A program made the position numbers and the translations under genes. The notes under the pieces are model-generated. The model was not told the origin of the DNA and did no database searches. It was given only the letters and a program-made list of their open reading frames with translations. 64,000 bases of DNA from Gentiana macrophylla. Its lineage: Eukaryota > Streptophyta > Magnoliopsida > Gentianales > Gentianaceae. Positions 22,900-34,839 of this stretch are shown here, one piece after another (the stretch's first letter is position 1; each line of letters starts with the position of its first letter). The DNA is taken from NCBI GenBank assembly GCA_026214975.1, contig CM047806.1, positions 104,169,345-104,233,344 of the forward strand, in the 5' to 3' direction.

Positions 22900-23950
22900 T
22901 TACGCTCTTTGACTATTTTTAGAAATAGTCATGTGTACTAGTGAGGTGCGAAATTCGGAAAGTCTGAAAAGTTCAACCTAGTACGAATATGAGATTGATA
23001 AACAACTTAGGAATTAATCTTCAATTGGATTGAAGCAATTAATTCCCGAAGGGTGTTTCAGAGTTGTATGAAGGGGAATCAAAATCTCCTTGACGGATAC
23101 CATTTTAGGATACACAACTAGATTGTGTTTCTATAATAGAAATATCACTTTATATGATAAAGGTGCGGTGTAAGCCATGCGAAGTATCCCTTATCTGATT
23201 TGGGATGGTGCCCTATTCAAAACGCAAACTTAACCAAGTTCCTAAGAATAAGATTGAATGAATTCCATATCAGATATGGAAGGCAATGACATCAAATCCA
23301 TCTTAACCGATGATTTACAGTTGTCGTTTATCTGGCAAGCAGGCAGTGTCAGAAAGGCTTGGAGCCTAGTATGACATATGCAACTTTGTGGAATATCTTA
23401 GCAAGTACGCTAGATATTATTTACTTACCCACGGAGCAAAAGTGTTTGTCTCCAAACATGAAGTCTGACTCTTCCAAAAGACACAGTGGGAGTAAATTGA
23501 GATCCCAAAAGAGTTTGATAACAACAAAGAGGTATTCAATCATTGGAACATGAGCAAGCGCCATATAGTGATGAGGTGTAGAACACGGCTTAGTGTACCC
23601 AAGCATTCTATGAGTCTGCAGATTACCATAAGCCTGAAAAAGGCCACCGGTGTATTCATCATGAAGAATGAAGATCTCGCGACATATGTAGGAATGCTTG
23701 AAGGTAAAGATTAAGAGATGTGGCTTGAAGCCATAATATCTGAAGTAGATTCCATGTGTGACAACCGGGTTACGAACCTTATCTGCCTAACCTGAAGAGA
23801 GTGTCTCTAGAATGTATAACATGTCTTTATGAAAGGCTAACATGGATGGTAATACGATTACCAGTTAAGCTGAGTTGATGGTTAAAGGCTATGGGGTGTA
23901 AACCTTATAATCACCTTTATGCTGCCAGCTACGCTTAAATTTATTCAGAT
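22900..23950 (+). pseudogene. Ty1/copia pol remnant (integrase end to RT start)
   Basis: Translated piecewise across frameshifts, the sequence follows the copia polyprotein: an integrase-like stretch, then a KTPYE(I/M)W-like word near 23265-23285, an AKVFVSKHEV word at about 23430-23460, and MWLEAI-SEVDSM at about 23715-23755, which normally leads into the RT domain. Many stops and frameshifts; the RT catalytic part is missing. Old and dead. Confidence 0.6.
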
Positions 23951-24164
23951 TATGCTTGTTGTAGCTAATAGAAGAATAACGCACATGTTCAAATCACCAC
24001 ATTTATGTCATATATTATGTACATATTATGTTACCATATACGTAGGGATTGCTATACTTAGATTATTCTCATTTATTGCGTTTACACCATCATAAGTGTA
24101 TATATATATATTGTACTATTGTATCATAATCAATCAATCAATTCTTTCTCTCATTAACTTATTG

Positions 24165-24175
24165 TGGTATCGGAG
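24165..24175 (+). promoter_or_regulatory. Copia primer-binding site (tRNA-Met type)
   Basis: TGGTATCGGAG, one base from the usual TGGTATCAGAG, lies 76 bases before the gag ATG. It implies a 5' LTR ending near 24152-24164. The LTR start is not certain; TGTTACCATATACG at about 24029 is one candidate, which would make a very short LTR. Confidence 0.55.
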
Positions 24176-24250
24176 ATTTGATCCTTTCCTCCCTTCTTCT
24201 TTCACGTTGCTAAACCAAAAAAACAAAATCTGCGTCTGCTTCATTATTCA

Positions 24251-25108
24251 ATGTCAGAAGCCACTTCCCAGTCTACCACCACAGCAGCAGCCCCTCCGGC
24301 TAGCACACTCACCGCTATCAATGTCAGCGCTCAAGCACCCCTCAAGGTCGTTCCCACCAACTACATGGCGTGGCACCGTCAATTCACCACTCTCTTTAAA
24401 GGTTACAATTTGATGGGCTATGTTGATGGTAGCAACCCATGTCCACCAAAGAAGACCACCGCCGGTGAACTTAATCCGGCACATCAACTCTGGGAGCAGC
24501 AAGATAGCCTTCTTCTCAGCACCCTCTTCGCCTCAATTCATCCTGATCTTACTCAACATATAGCCCACGCAAATACTGTTAAGGAAGCTTGGGATAGTTT
24601 AGCCACCATCTACGCCACCCCTTCTCGTGGCCGCATCATGAAATTGAAATACAACCTACGAACCACTCAGAAAGGTACTTGCACCATCTCTGAATTTATG
24701 TATTTAATCAAACAGAGAACCAATGAATTAGTGTCGCTTGGATCTCCCATGGACCCGGAGGATTTAACTGATATTATTCTTGTGAACCTTGGCCCTGAAT
24801 ACTCTGATTTGGCGAGGCCAATTCAGGCTCGTGATACAACCATCAAATTCGAAGAACTACACGAGAAAATTTTGATTTATGAAGCTCCATCTGCAAAAAG
24901 TGCCTGCACTGTTTTCGAACTTTTCTCCCACAGCGCAGGTAGCACTTCGCCCCCTGCTCCAGCTCCAATCCGGCCCCCAGCTGCATATGATGGACGTGGA
25001 ATTCTCCCCAACCCCAGGCCTCCCTCATCTTCTCAGCACGCTGGAGGAAATCAGGGAAATGGTGGTCAACGCCGCCCTTATTTAGGTACCCGTCAGCTAT
25101 GTGGCTGA
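24251..25108 (+). pseudogene. Ty1/copia gag, interrupted by Athila-like insertion
   Basis: 285-codon open frame. A low-complexity Ser/Thr/Ala N-terminus is followed by the copia gag (UBN2/RT-gag-like) domain, about residues 30-200: YMAWHRQFTTLFKGY, LWEQQDSLLLSTLFASI, VKEAWDSLATIYA, and KYNLRTTQKGTCTISEFM. A Pro-rich linker then leads to TRQLCG, which looks like the first half of a CCHC zinc knuckle. The frame ends where the LTR of the next element begins: its first three bases TGA (25106-25108) supply the stop. Intact copia polyproteins run on into protease, integrase and RT, so this is the left part of a split element. Gag is otherwise open, so the insertion was probably into a young copy. 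Confidence 0.8.
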
Positions 25109-27210
25109 TGTATTATTTTTATATGATTAAAAATATGTTATATTATTATGTTTTATCAACGAATTCTATATAAAATATATGAAATTATGGTATAAAGTGT
25201 TAGTCTTTATAATTTAGAGTGTTTAGTAATAATAATAATAAAAAGTTGTAATTTTGTACCGATTTTAGTAAATCGGAGTGTCGTGTCAGATTTACGTGGG
25301 TATTTGTGATGTTTTATTGCAGATTTATAAACCAAGACCCCGAGAATCGACATTTTGAAGTTTAATCATATCTCTGGAATGATTTAGAGAGTGCCACGAG
25401 TTTAAATGGTCAATTGAATAGCTTAAGTGGACAAGTAGCCAATCAATCTGGATAAGTAATAATAGAGAAATATCTTCGACAAACGAATGGCTCATCAAAA
25501 TGATATTTTCAAAAAAAGTGTTCTTCACAAAAGTTGTAGATTTTTCCGAGAGTGTTCCAATGCAATTTAAATTATGAAGATTGGAGGTCTAGAACTTAAA
25601 CAAAGATCAAGTGGCTAATCGACTTGGATTAAGAAAAATCCCGTAAAAGCTTCGGAGGAACACGAGGTCATCAAAAAGCGTTATCTGGAGAAGAGTCCTT
25701 CATGAAAGTTGTAGAGTTTCTCGAGATCTTAATTTTGGCATTTCGCTTGCAATTTTTGGAGGTCCAGAACTCGAGATATGAATTTTAGAAGTTTAATAAT
25801 TATATATAAAAATAATATCTCCTACGCATATGCCGAATGATCAAGTTAGTGGGGATCATCATTAGTCCGGACCGATCCGCCTAATACCGGACCGGTCCGG
25901 CCTTGGAAGTTTTTTCTATATAAAGGAGCTCATTTGCAGCAGCTGCGTAGGATGTACCAAAATTTATATATATATACATCTCATATATATATATATCTCT
26001 CTCTTCTTTTTTCTTTTTTTTTAGTAGTAGTAAATAAGGCCTTACGCCGTAATAATGTAGTATCGTTGTAATGCTCGAGAAAATCTCGGAAGTCGGTTTT
26101 ATAAAGAAGTTGTAATGTCCGGAAGATACGATTTACAATCAATTGCCGTATTCGGGTACTTTTCTTAAGTATTTATGTTTGTTTTTGTATTTTTTTGTTG
26201 TTATAATGTTTTTAGGCTAAATATAATACTCGCCAAAACTATGTAATCGGTTTTATTTCGATCTTTTCGTTAAAGAAATGTTGTTAAGTTAAAATGACTA
26301 AAATTGAGTTAATTGAATCTTTTTCTATTTTGATCGTATTCGATTGACATATTTAATAGATCTCGAGGAATTCATAATCTAATTATGAATTGACGCCTCG
26401 TAGTCGTGATATGAAATAAAAGATAGAAAACCGAGGGTAAAATTGGCCGTGTGAACAACGTGATAACGGAATCCGATTTCTAACCGGGGTAAATTTGTTT
26501 TGGGAGAAATGAATTTTATTATAATTTGTACTCGAGATCGTAATAATGTTAAATCATCGCTTTAATTGAAACTTAAACCGAAAGTTGAATCGTCCGGCTT
26601 TGACAACCGGAGCCTTTAAAATAAAATTGACCGCTTGACTAACGGAATGACTCCTTTTATCTAAAGGTAGATTTGTACTCGGGACTGTTTAGATTAATTA
26701 GTTTACCGTAATGGCTTGTGGATCTTGGACTGATGACAATGGACATATGACAATTTCATACACTCGTGTGAGGAGGAATTGTTTACCTCAGAGTGCACCG
26801 CTTTCACTTACTCAATTGGACCTAAAATAAAAGGAGAGATCGAACGCATTTCATTTAATCGAAAAGATCGTATAAACCAATTATATAAGTTTTGGCCAGT
26901 TCTCTAAAATTATCTGTTTAGTATATTGGTACCTATATATTTATATCTATATATATACTTTGCAATTTATGTACATCTATATATATCTATATATATATAT
27001 ATATTATATTAGAATAACTTTTAAATTACATATTTATTTTATGTTAACTAGAATAGTAGTGATCTCATGTAATAAAATGCGTTTAGATCGAGTTAATAAT
27101 GACTCTTTGTGTTTAACCACACGTAAAATAAATTACCAAGTTCCTGAGGATTCGACACTGACTCACCATAATAGCACTACGATTTAACCCGGTACATCGC
27201 CGTTAGGATC
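25106..27210 (+). repeat. 5' LTR of the Athila-like element
   Basis: Begins TGATGTATTATTTTTATATG and aligns to 39370-41510 almost throughout, with scattered substitutions and small indels. Shared sequence stops after GTTAGGATC at 27210, yet the primer site is 68 bases further on. The true LTR may run to about 27275, with the 3' LTR truncated, or there is an unusually long spacer. Confidence 0.85.
25866..25928 (+). promoter_or_regulatory. LTR promoter: GGACCG palindrome plus TATA box
   Basis: A GGACCGATCCG word is followed by the perfect palindrome CCGGACCGGTCCGG (25887-25900), and 15 bases later by CTATATAAAGGAG (25916-25928). This is a strong candidate U3 promoter; transcription would start near 25950. 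Confidence 0.65.
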
Positions 27211-27278
27211 GCTTAAACCAGAAACGTCTGCCGATTTCTCGCAATTTCGCTTTGAGTTTAGGTTGCAGTCTCGCTCTT

Positions 27279-27294
27279 TGGCGCCGTTGCCGGG
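27279..27294 (+). promoter_or_regulatory. Primer-binding site, tRNA-Asp type
   Basis: TGGCGCCGTTGCCGGG is complementary to the 3' end of plant tRNA-Asp (CCCGGCAACGGCGCCA), the primer of Athila and related gypsy elements. Confidence 0.9.
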
Positions 27295-27479
27295 AATGTC
27301 GCTAATTTCTTTTATGTGTCTATGGTTACTACTTGTATTAGCTTAAAATTCTAGAATAAGTCAACACTTTTCTTATCTCATTTCTATTTTATTTTTCGTT
27401 GGTTGTTACCTTTTAGGAAAATTACCAATTTTACTACTATCAATTTCGTGTTATTTTCTATTTTCGTTAGTTGATGACC

Positions 27480-29480
27480 GTATGGTAAGGCCCTCTCGTT
27501 CTCCTTATAAGCCCGACATAAACACTTACGAAAGGCGCTTAAGAGTAGAGAGTAAACGAGGTCATACTAGTCGTGAAATCCCGACCAAGAATCATCTTCA
27601 AACAGTAAATACGAGAATGGTCAAATCGGTGATGAAACACCGAACAAGGGTCGAAACATGCTCTAGGGCATGGACAAAACCCTGTTAACCCTAATAATAA
27701 TAATAATAGAAATAATCAAAATCGGAACCGAATAATCGTAATAATCCACCAAACCCGAGACCTATATGTGATCAAACAAGCAGTAGAAGAAACCGGACTA
27801 ATAATCCCATACTTTTACCTAATGAAGGAGCGCGAATAATTTGAAATTAAGTCTCATCTTTTTGGTTTAATTGACGCAAGAGCCCAATTCCTAGGAGAGG
27901 ATGATGAAGATCCACATCATCATCTCTATCTTTTTGAAGAACTGTGCAATACAGCCAAAAGTCAAGGTGCTCATAAGGAATTAACGAGAATGACTATGTT
28001 TCCTTTTTCTTTAAAAGGACGAGCCCGAGATTGGTTTATGTCTCTTCCACATCATTCACTTACTAGTTGGGAGGAGATTCAAATTGAATTTCAAAACAAT
28101 ATTTCACTCTGACTAAATTTGGAATTAAAAGTCGAGGTTGCTAACTTTAGACAAGGATCTGAGGAAACTCTTGGGAATGCGTGGGAAAGGTTTAAAAAAT
28201 TGTTAAGAGCGTGTCCCGATCATGGTTATTCCTTAGATATGCAAATTCAACTCTTCTGTCGTAAATTGAGAAAAGACTCACGTATGGATGTAGATCATGC
28301 ATGTGGTGGTTCGTTAATGATGAGTGAAGCTCAAACAGCTTTACGATGCTATAGAAAAGATTTCCAAAAATAACAGAATGTGGGAAACCGGTTCTAGCAC
28401 CGTAAAAGTAGCTTTTGCAGGAGAATGTACGCCTAATCACGGAAGTTCTAGCACACTTGGAGAATTTGAGTAGGAAATTTGATGGTTTACAAATGTAATA
28501 AGAACCAAAATTCGTAAAATAGTACACCAAATGAATACTCAAGTCATGATAATGTGGCATTAGGAGTGAAGAACCAACAGGATATTCGAGAGAGGAGGTG
28601 AGTTTTCTTCAAAGAAAGATAGAATTTGAACAATGCATACTCAAACTCATTCAATGCTATTAGAAGAGATCATCCTACTTATCGATGGTCCGAAAACCCT
28701 AGTAAGCCGTGACAACAACCGCCATATCCAAATTCCCATATAGAATAATAACCAAGTTTATCAAGAAAATACATCTAATCGAATTTACAATCATTACCAA
28801 GATCCTATCCTCAACATACCACTCAAAGTATACCAAGACTCGTAGTTCAACTCAACTGCGAAGGAGTTGAAAAATGGGAAAAACTAATGGAAAATATGAT
28901 GGGTGTAGTATCTACTCAAGCTAAGAATATGGAAACGATGATGACTTCTATTGGTACAAATACTAAAGATATGAGTACAATAAAAACATCTATGAGTGGA
29001 CATGATACCGAAATGAGAACAATAGAAGCCTCATTAAGGAATATGGAAGATCATTTGAGTAGGGAAGGTGAACGTAACAACAAAGAGACTTCAGGAGGAT
29101 TACCAAGCAACACCGATGAAACCCAAGAGAGGTAAATGTTGTGGTTACGAGAAGTAGGAAGCTTAGTGGAAGCAATGGAGTAGAAAACTTTGGGAATAAT
29201 GAAGTAGAAAATGATTTAGATGGAAAGAATGATGAAACTAAAGATAAAGATGAATTCATCGATTTAGGAAGAAGAAATTATAGATAATTTCTTGAAAAGG
29301 AATAAAAGTTTGGAACCCGAAAATGAAGGTGAAAATTGGGTAAAAATCCCAAGGATTTTGAAAGACCCTATGGATAAAGATTTAAGGAATTTATTCAAGG
29401 AACATGTTAGAATAAATGAGAAACAGGAAGAATCGAAAAATCAAGTAGAGATTGATTCAGGAACAATTTAAAGGAAAAAA
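27480..29480 (+). pseudogene. Athila-type gag (broken)
   Basis: Readable pieces match plant gypsy gag of the Athila/Tat branch. 27840-28110 holds LFEELCNTAK, TMFPFSLKGRARDWFMSLP and TSWEEIQIEF. 28119-28373 holds LGNAWERFKKLLRACPDHGY and ends in a GGSLMM-type segment. 28887-29135 is an open frame with a heptad-like N-terminal part and GGLPSNTDETQER, the counterpart of the LPSDTE-NP segment near the end of gag, followed by a NVVVTRSRK-like word. At least a stop near 28110 and several frameshifts separate the pieces. It would form the particle in an intact element. Confidence 0.75.
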
Positions 29481-29559
29481 TTCAAGAACTCAAACATGGC
29501 GACTAAGTAATACTCAAAGGTTTAAGGAAAAGGAAAAGAGAAATTGACTAAGGAGCCAA

Positions 29560-30200
29560 AGGTTATAGATTTAGAATCTTTACCCTACCCTCCTAAAGAT
29601 CAAATCAAAAGGCAAAAGCGATAAGAAGTATGCTCGTTTCCTTGATACTTTTCGTCATCTTCATGTTAATATCCCCATTATTGAAGCTCTGATTAATATA
29701 CCCGCCTATGGAAAGTTTCAAAGAGATACTATCAAATAAGAAAAATTAGAGGAATACGAGAATATATGCCTAAATGAAGAATGTTCTCGCACTCAATTAG
29801 AAAGATAAGTTACCACCTAAACTGAAAGATCCTGGAAGTTTTACGATTCCATGTGAAATTGGAGGATTTCTTTTAAGAAAGTCTTATGTGATCTTGAGCT
29901 AGTATAAATCTCATGTCTTATGAGGATTATAAAAAGCTAGGCATAGGAAAGCTTACTAAGACTGAAATGACTCTGCAAATGGCAGATAGATCGATTAAGT
30001 ACCCTAAAGGAATGATTAAGGATGTACTGGTTAAAGTAGACAAATTCTATTTTCCAAGAGATTTTGTAGTTATGGAAATGGAAGAAGGATATTCAAAGCA
30101 CTTCTTATTCTAGGTCGTCCATTTCTAGCTACAGAAGAACTTTAATCGATGTTCATAAAGGAGAGTTAATTTTGAGAGTCAATGAAGATGAAGTTGCTTT
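29560..30200 (+). pseudogene. Retroviral-type aspartic protease domain (broken)
   Basis: 29813-30170 carries LPPKLKDPGSFTIPCEIGG, a damaged LCDLELV where an LCDLGAS-type active site is expected, then MADRSIKYPKGMIKDVLVKV and DFVVMEMEE, ending at LILGRPFLAT spread over a frameshift. The order and wording are those of the plant gypsy protease. The loss of the DLGAS motif means no activity. Confidence 0.7.
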
Positions 30201-30277
30201 CAATATTTTTAAAGCTATGAACCATCCATATACATCACCAGAATCATGTTCTTTTATAGAAGATATTCATTCTGTCT

Positions 30278-31400
30278 ATGATAATCAAGCACCAACTTTT
30301 GAAGACAAAGTTAGAAGAATGCTTAACTCTGTCTATCTATAAAGAAGATAAGGAAGACATTGAAATGAAAGAGATAATCCTTTCTCTAGATAAAGGAAGC
30401 TTTACTTTTAAGCCACCATGGCATAAGTATTTGGAGTTAGAACTAGAAGGACCAGTTCTTAAATCATCAATAGAAGATCCGCCAAAGAATCTGGAATTGA
30501 AACCGTTACCTTTAAATCTGAAATATGCTTTTCTAGAAACTGATAATCTATTACCGATTATTATTTCATCTACTTTAATCGAGCGAAAGAAGAAGATCAA
30601 TTAATAAGAATGTTAAGAAAGCATAAGAAAGCTTTTGGATGGACAGTTGCCGATATTCGAGGTATTAGCCCTGAGATTTGTGTTCATAAGATAATTCTGA
30701 AAGAGGATGCTAAACCTTGTATTCAACCGCAACGCCGCCTCAACCCGAATTTACAGTTAATCGTTAAGAAAGAGGTCATTAAGCTATTAGAAATGGGGAT
30801 AATCTTTCCTATATCAAATAGTGAATGGGTGAGTCCAACTCAAGTTGTACCAAAGAAAGGAGGTTTCACAGTGAAAGAGAATGATAAGAATGAATGGATT
30901 CCAACAAGGGAAATTACAGGATATCGAATGTGCATTGATTTTAGAAAACTAAATGATCATACTAAGAAAGATCATCATCCACTTCCATTCATAGTTCAAA
31001 TGTTGGAACGTTTAAGTGGTCATAAGTATTATGCTTTCTTAGATGGTTATTCAGGTTATTTACGATCTTCATTGCAAAGCAGAGAGATAGAGAAAAGACT
31101 ACTTTCACATGTCCTTATGGAACTTTTATGTATAAAAAGAATGCCGCTTGGTTTATGTAATGCTCCCTGCTACGCTTTCAAAGATGTATGATGTCTATAT
31201 TTTCTCGATATGGTTGAGAAATTCTTAGAAATTTTTATGGACGACTTTAGTGTTTATGGAGATTCTTTTGGTAAATGTTTGTCGACTTAGAAAGAGTTTT
31301 ACAACGTTGTGAGGATACCAATTTAGTTCTAAATCGGGAAAAATGTCATTTAATGGTATCGTAAGGAATTGTTTTAGGTCATAGAATCTCTCAAATAGAA
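30278..31400 (+). pseudogene. Ty3/gypsy reverse transcriptase (broken)
   Basis: The best-kept pol part. A linker at 30278-30604 is followed by an open frame 30610-31191 with HKKAFGWTVADIRGISPEIC, QPQRRLNPNLQLIVKKEV, PISNSEWVSPTQVVPKKGG, GYRMCIDFRKLNDHTKKDHH and YYAFLDGYSGY. The catalytic FMDDFSVYGDSF follows at about 31235-31270 in another frame. Two or more frameshifts and stops after 31080 break the palm and thumb. Confidence 0.85.
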
Positions 31401-32100
31401 TTGAAGTTGATAAAGCTAAAGTCGAGGTGATTGAAAAATTACCGCCACCAGCTAATCTAAGGACTCTAAGAGGATTTCTTGGACATGCAGGATTTTATAG
31501 GAGATTTATTGCAGATTTTTCAAAGATAGCAAAGCCTCTAAGTCATTTACTTGAAAAAGAAGTACCTTTTAACTTTGATAGTAAATGTATGGAAGCATTT
31601 AAGACCCTCGAAGCGGTTGATTATCGCACTCGGATTGGTAGCACCAGACTGGAATTTACCTTTTGAAATTATGTGTGATGCTAGTGATTTAGCTGTAGGA
31701 GCTGTTTTAGGTCAAAGGTACAATAGAATTCTCAAAGCTATTTACTATGCATCCCACACATTAAACGCAAATTTCAACTAAATTATGCAACTACTGAAAA
31801 AGGAACTGTTATCGTGATTTTTGCCTTACATAAGTTTAGATCGTATATTGTTGGTTCTAAGGTAATAGTTTACATGCACTATTCACTCAAGTATTTAATT
31901 GAGTAAGAAGGATGCTGAAACCACGCCTTCTTAGATGGATTCTCCTACTTCAAGAATTTGATATTGAAATTAAAGATAAAAAAGAAGTGAAAATGTAGTA
32001 GCGCATCATCTAAGTAGAATGGAGATCGAGGAAGAGATAGGGAATGAAATTAAAGATTCATTTCTGATGAACAACTATTTAGAATAGATACTCCTTCAAC
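31400..32100 (+). pseudogene. Gypsy RNase H region (broken)
   Basis: 31427-31666 encodes the RT/RNase H connection, LRTLRGFLGHAGFYRRFIADF and SHLLEKEVPFNFD (two pieces). 31640-31781 continues in another frame with MCDASDLAVGAVLGQR and IYYASHTLN. The frames overlap, so a single shift separates them. Later parts to 32100 have several stops. Confidence 0.8.
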
Positions 32101-32229
32101 CATGCAATTATTAAAAATAGAATTCCTCTAAGGAAATCTCACCTTGGTTTGGAGATATCATTAATTACTTAACCTCGTGATTATATTCCGTCTCATTGAC
32201 TTGGCAAATGTAAAAGAAATTCTTTTATG

Positions 32230-33512
32230 ACTTAAAATTTTATTACTTGAGGAGGAACTGGACCTTTTCCGTAAATGTTCGGATGGGATAATCGTAAAAT
32301 GTGTGCCTGATAATGAAATTTTAAGTATTTTATCGCTTTGTCATGATCGTGAGGCGAGGACATCATGGAGGATGGAAAATCGCTTTTAAAGTTTTACAAT
32401 GTGGTTTTTATTGGCCTACACTATATAAAGATGCTTATAAATATGTTAAATCTTGTGAATCTTGTCAAAAATGGGGAAATGTATCTAAAAACATGAAATG
32501 TCTATGCAACCTATTTTAGAATGTGAGTTATTTGATGTTTGGGGTATAGATTTCATGGACCTTTTCCTATATCGCTTGGAAAAAGATTTATTCTTGTAAT
32601 GGTAGATTATGTTTCAAAATGGGTAGAAAGTCAAGCTCTTCCCATTAATGATACCAAGGTTGTCATACGATTCCTTAAAAGAACATATTCACTAGATATG
32701 GCATTCCGAGGGCGATCATTAGCGATAGAGGTTCACACTTTTGTAATAGACCATTTACTAAGTTAATTGAGAAATATGGTGTAACACATAAACTAGAACG
32801 CCTATCATCCGCAAACCAATGGTCGTGTAGAGGTGTCAAATAGAGAGATCAAAAGAATCGTGGAAAAAACAAGTTGATTCAAATCGTAAAACCGGGCAAT
32901 TAAATTAGATGATGCGTTATGGGCGCATGCAGACAGCTTTTAAAACACCAATTGGTTGTTCTCCTATAAGCTAGTCTTTGGTAAGTCATGTCATCTCCTG
33001 GTTGAGTTAGAACACCGAGCCTTCAGGGCTATTAGATTTCTAAATTTCGATCCTAAGGTCAGCCGGTGATCATAGATTGCTTCAATTGATGAACTAGAAG
33101 AATTTCGCCTCGATTCTTATGAAAACGCCGAATCTACAAGGAACGCACGAAGTCTTTCCATGATAAGAGAATCTTTAAGCGTGAGTTCCATGTAGGTGAT
33201 CGAGTGCTTTTGTACAATTCACGCTTAAAGTTGTTTCCGTAAGCTTAAATCAAGATGGACAGTCCATTTAAAGTAACACGGGTTTACAAAACTGAGTCAT
33301 TTGACTAACTGATGGAAATACAACTTTATAGCCAATGGACACAGAGTAAAGTTATTTGTGGAGGAGAAGGAATCACACCGAAAGAAGAAATAATGCTACC
33401 GATTGATCCCCGACAAATTGAAAAGCAGAGAAAAATGAAAAATTTGAAAAGCAAAAGAGAAACCGAATCACCAAATACCAAAGCTATCTATCTTTACTCT
33501 ACTTTTCTGTAA
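32230..33512 (+). pseudogene. Gypsy integrase (broken)
   Basis: A damaged zinc-binding (HHCC-type) part at about 32340-32490 ends in SCESCQKWGN. The catalytic core follows: GIDFMGPFP-like wording split over a frameshift at about 32545-32575, then [19 protein letters not shown] (32585-32645), an ISDRG-type word near 32715-32735, and KYGVTHKLE near 32772-32800. The C-terminal part to about 33420 is barely readable. The short frame 33312-33512 is Lys/Glu-rich and not a recognised gene. Confidence 0.75.
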
Positions 33513-34343
33513 TTTTAATTATGTTTAAACTCTTTTCGCCTTTTACCGGATGTACGTAAAAGAACCGGATGTCTTTTTTAGATAGAATAGAGTTTTTATT
33601 TTACTTTTGAAATTAGGCCTTGATAAAGATGTCGCGTTTTCTATGAAGCTTTAGTTTTTGAACAAAACAAGAAATTGTTGAGAGAGATCAGATAAAGAGA
33701 AGTATGTAATGGAACATCAAGAAGTGCGATAAAAGAAGGGCAAAGTTTCTAATGAGATGCGAGAATCAGGAAAAAGTGAACATGTTGACGCTGTGGGAAA
33801 AACACAACCAAATCCTGGATGAGTGTTTGAATATTGTTAGGAAGGAACGATTAGGTGGTTATCCTAAAATCCCGATGGAATTCCGAGAGATAATTCAAAT
33901 GCCTCGCTTTTAGGAGTTAGGTTGATCGAGCGCTATATCGTAACTTTGGAAGATTTAGAAATCAAGAATCAGAACCCCTTAAGTTTCGAGTCCTTTATTT
34001 TATTTTATAAAATTTTCGCGATAACTTCGAGAATTTTATAATTGGATCTTTATGAAAATTTGAGGAGTTTTATAAAAGTTTTATAAAAGTTTTTTTTTTA
34101 GTTTTAATTTAAACGTTTATAAAAGTTGATATAAATTTATTAAATTTTTATAAGCTTTTATTAAAGTGTTATAAAGATTTTATTAAATTTTTATAAATTG
34201 TTATAAAATTATAAAAGTTCCTTCAAATTTTATTTTAAGAAAAGTTTATAAACTTATTTTTAAGACTTTAATTAAGTTTTATTAGAATTTGTATAAGTTT
34301 TATTCAAAAATCATAAAAATCGAAAAATAGAAAAATTTGTTCA
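33513..34343. other. Post-integrase spacer of the Athila-like element
   Basis: No gene visible. 33990-34330 is dominated by TTTTATAAA-type words repeated with variation. Such A/T-rich spacers after integrase are common in large plant gypsy elements. Confidence 0.5.
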
Positions 34344-34378
34344 CGGACCGATCCGGCCTTAATACCGGACGGTCCGGG
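34344..34378 (+). promoter_or_regulatory. Internal copy of the LTR palindrome motif, upstream of ORF A
   Basis: GGACCGATCCGG is followed by TTAATACCGGACGGTCCGG, nearly the same order and spacing as in the LTRs, with one base lost from the palindrome. No CTATATAAAG box follows. It lies about 500 bases before the first recognisable codons of the broken post-pol ORF. Confidence 0.5.
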
Positions 34379-34839
34379 TTCAAAATCATAAAAAAGACGG
34401 GGACCTTTTTTCTTCTTCTTCTTCCCTAATTTTTCCAACAAATTAGCACCCCACACACCAAACCCCACCACTCAATTTTTTTTTCAATTCTTCCACAAAA
34501 TTCACCTCTCACTACTACCACTACTTGATTTCTTCCTCTTTTCATCTCTTCTCTTCTACACAAAATTGAAAATCAAAAGGGTCAAAAACAAGCTCCATTC
34601 ATTCCGGCAACTTTAGCACTTTTCCGGCCTACTTTTCAACGTTTTCTACACTATAAGGTATAATCTAGTTTATTTAGTTGTCAATTTCGTATTTTTCATA
34701 ATTTTTTAGATTAATTTCAACTGCTTTTGATTTTTGAGTGTGTTGTGACATTATTATTTTTTGTCGTTTTTGTTGTTGTTTTTGTTGATTGGCATTACCA
34801 ATATCGTAGAATGGTTTGAGTCGAGTACTGTGAGTCTCT

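Noticed and set aside
28192..28560. 122-codon minus-strand frame in the gag region
   Set aside because: It is the antisense shadow of a recognisable gag segment.
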